Origin: Pteria penguin
Lineage: Eukaryota; Mollusca; Bivalvia; Pterioida; Pteriidae
Length of the DNA: 64,000 nt
NCBI GenBank assembly: GCA_035048485.1
Contig: CM068586.1
Span: 52,628,167-52,692,166, forward strand
Direction: 5' to 3'
Part shown: piece after piece, positions 63,403-64,000 of the stretch
Numbering within the stretch: position 1 is the first letter of the stretch
Layout of the letters: each line of letters begins with the position of its first letter
The notes under the pieces: generated by a model
Seen by the model: only the letters and a program-made list of their open reading frames with translations
The model's database searches: none
Told to the model about the DNA's origin: nothing
Translations under genes and position numbers: made by a program

Positions 63403-64000
63403 CTAACATATTGGTGGAATCAAAGTGGGGAGATGGGCAGTGGGAATCAAGTACCTCCGATTTGGGTCAATTTGGGTGTTATAAAGGGTTTCTACACAAC
63501 AGGTGCAACATGAGCATAAGTTTAAGTGAGGATCGTCTGAATAACTGTTTATGCAAGTACCATCTAGAAAACAGATACAGTACTCATCATTTGAACAATC
63601 TAAACATGGGGGACAACCCGTACTAATTTCATTTGATGCATTATTACTAAGTACGTTATCTATCAAATGTTCCAGATTTTCATGTTTATTATCCTTATGA
63701 AGGTCTAAGTATTTAAATAAGAATGTAGGTGATAATGCAATAAATGCTAGTTTTATTAAATAATCAGCTCTTGAATCCATAAAATTATGGTTTTTTAACA
63801 ACACTTTTGTTGAAATAACAAAAAAAGAAAATGTAAACACAATTCTTAAAAAAAGCCAGAAGTTTTTACTTCGAAAATGACCAGCATTGTATAATATATC
63901 AGTATATTCCTTCTCTGTCACAATTTCATCGTCATGATTATTTTCAAAGTTAGGGTACTTCCGGTCAAAAATAGTGTCTAATAATTTTTTGTTTTCATTT
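63403..64000 (-). CDS. Terminal exon of a multi-pass membrane protein (5' part beyond the window)
   Basis: The frame is open from the window edge to a stop at 63403, about 198 codons. Two hydrophobic spans are visible: FWLFLRIVFTFSFFVIS and YLIKLAFIALSPTFLFKYL. A charged stretch follows, then a Cys-rich tail containing CPPCLDC, CICFLDGTC and LCSCCTCC, ending LPTLIPPIC. Dense cysteines after a membrane span often carry palmitoyl groups in other proteins; whether that holds here is inference. An in-frame acceptor-like TGTGACAG occurs near 63917, so the true exon start may lie inside or outside the window. The family is not recognised. Confidence 0.65.
   Translation of the reverse strand, partial: NENKKLLDTIFDRKYPNFENNHDDEIVTEKEYTDILYNAGHFRSKNFWLFLRIVFTFSFFVISTKVLLKNHNFMDSRADYLIKLAFIALSPTFLFKYLDLHKDNKHENLEHLIDNVLSNNASNEISTGCPPCLDCSNDEYCICFLDGTCINSYSDDPHLNLCSCCTCCVETLYNTQIDPNRRYLIPTAHLPTLIPPIC

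Overview
The window is eukaryotic nuclear DNA: AT-rich, gene-poor, with spliced genes that have GT-AG introns, many microsatellites, long tandem arrays, foldback elements and tRNA-derived SINEs. The SINEs (tRNA-like head with A and B boxes, then a body carrying the words 'catccgaaagacag' and 'cactccacgattatttcac'), short repeats beginning 'gatccagaaattttgtcgag', and scattered 'gaccttgacctttga' words are what I associate with marine bivalve molluscs. That assignment is an inference; no mitochondrial or rRNA marker is present.

The main gene lies on the minus strand from about 36.1 kb down to 12.6 kb. I reconstructed 14 coding exons from open frames, splice sites and phase. The exons are at 36138-35734, 30070-30033, 28956-28738, 28000-27879, 27577-27467, 26548-26427, 25402-25305, 24509-24417, 23864-23790, 18741-18569, 17742-17651, 16685-16624, 15113-14985 and 13645-12630. 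All junctions agree in phase except exon 6 to exon 7, where at least one exon or an alternative splice site is still missing. The protein is about 917 residues plus the missing part. It has a conserved-looking N-terminal half with a CxxC-x5-CxxC motif, basic patches that could be nuclear localisation signals, and a long Ser/Thr/acidic low-complexity C terminus. I do not recognise the family.

Between 36.3 and 37.0 kb, also on the minus strand, two ORFs joined by good splice sites could encode a small membrane protein, or could be 5' exons of the main gene. At the right edge (64000-63403, minus) is the last exon of a multi-pass membrane protein with a Cys-rich tail, followed by a poly(A) signal.

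The rest is mobile or repetitive. There is a broken hAT-type transposase (58.4-59.8 kb, minus), a reverse transcriptase fragment (52.2-52.7 kb, plus), and a broken C2H2-containing gene resembling DUF6589 proteins that ends at a SINE (49.5-50.2 kb, plus). There are at least ten SINE copies and several MITE-like elements with clear terminal inverted repeats (11.1, 15.9, 51.3 kb). Long hairpins lie at 8.55, 33.66 and 40.36 kb. A 43-bp minisatellite of about 38 units (38.3-39.96 kb) shows higher-order organisation. The segments 1-7.2 kb, 9-12.6 kb, 31-35.6 kb, 41-47 kb and 61-63.3 kb have no gene I can support.
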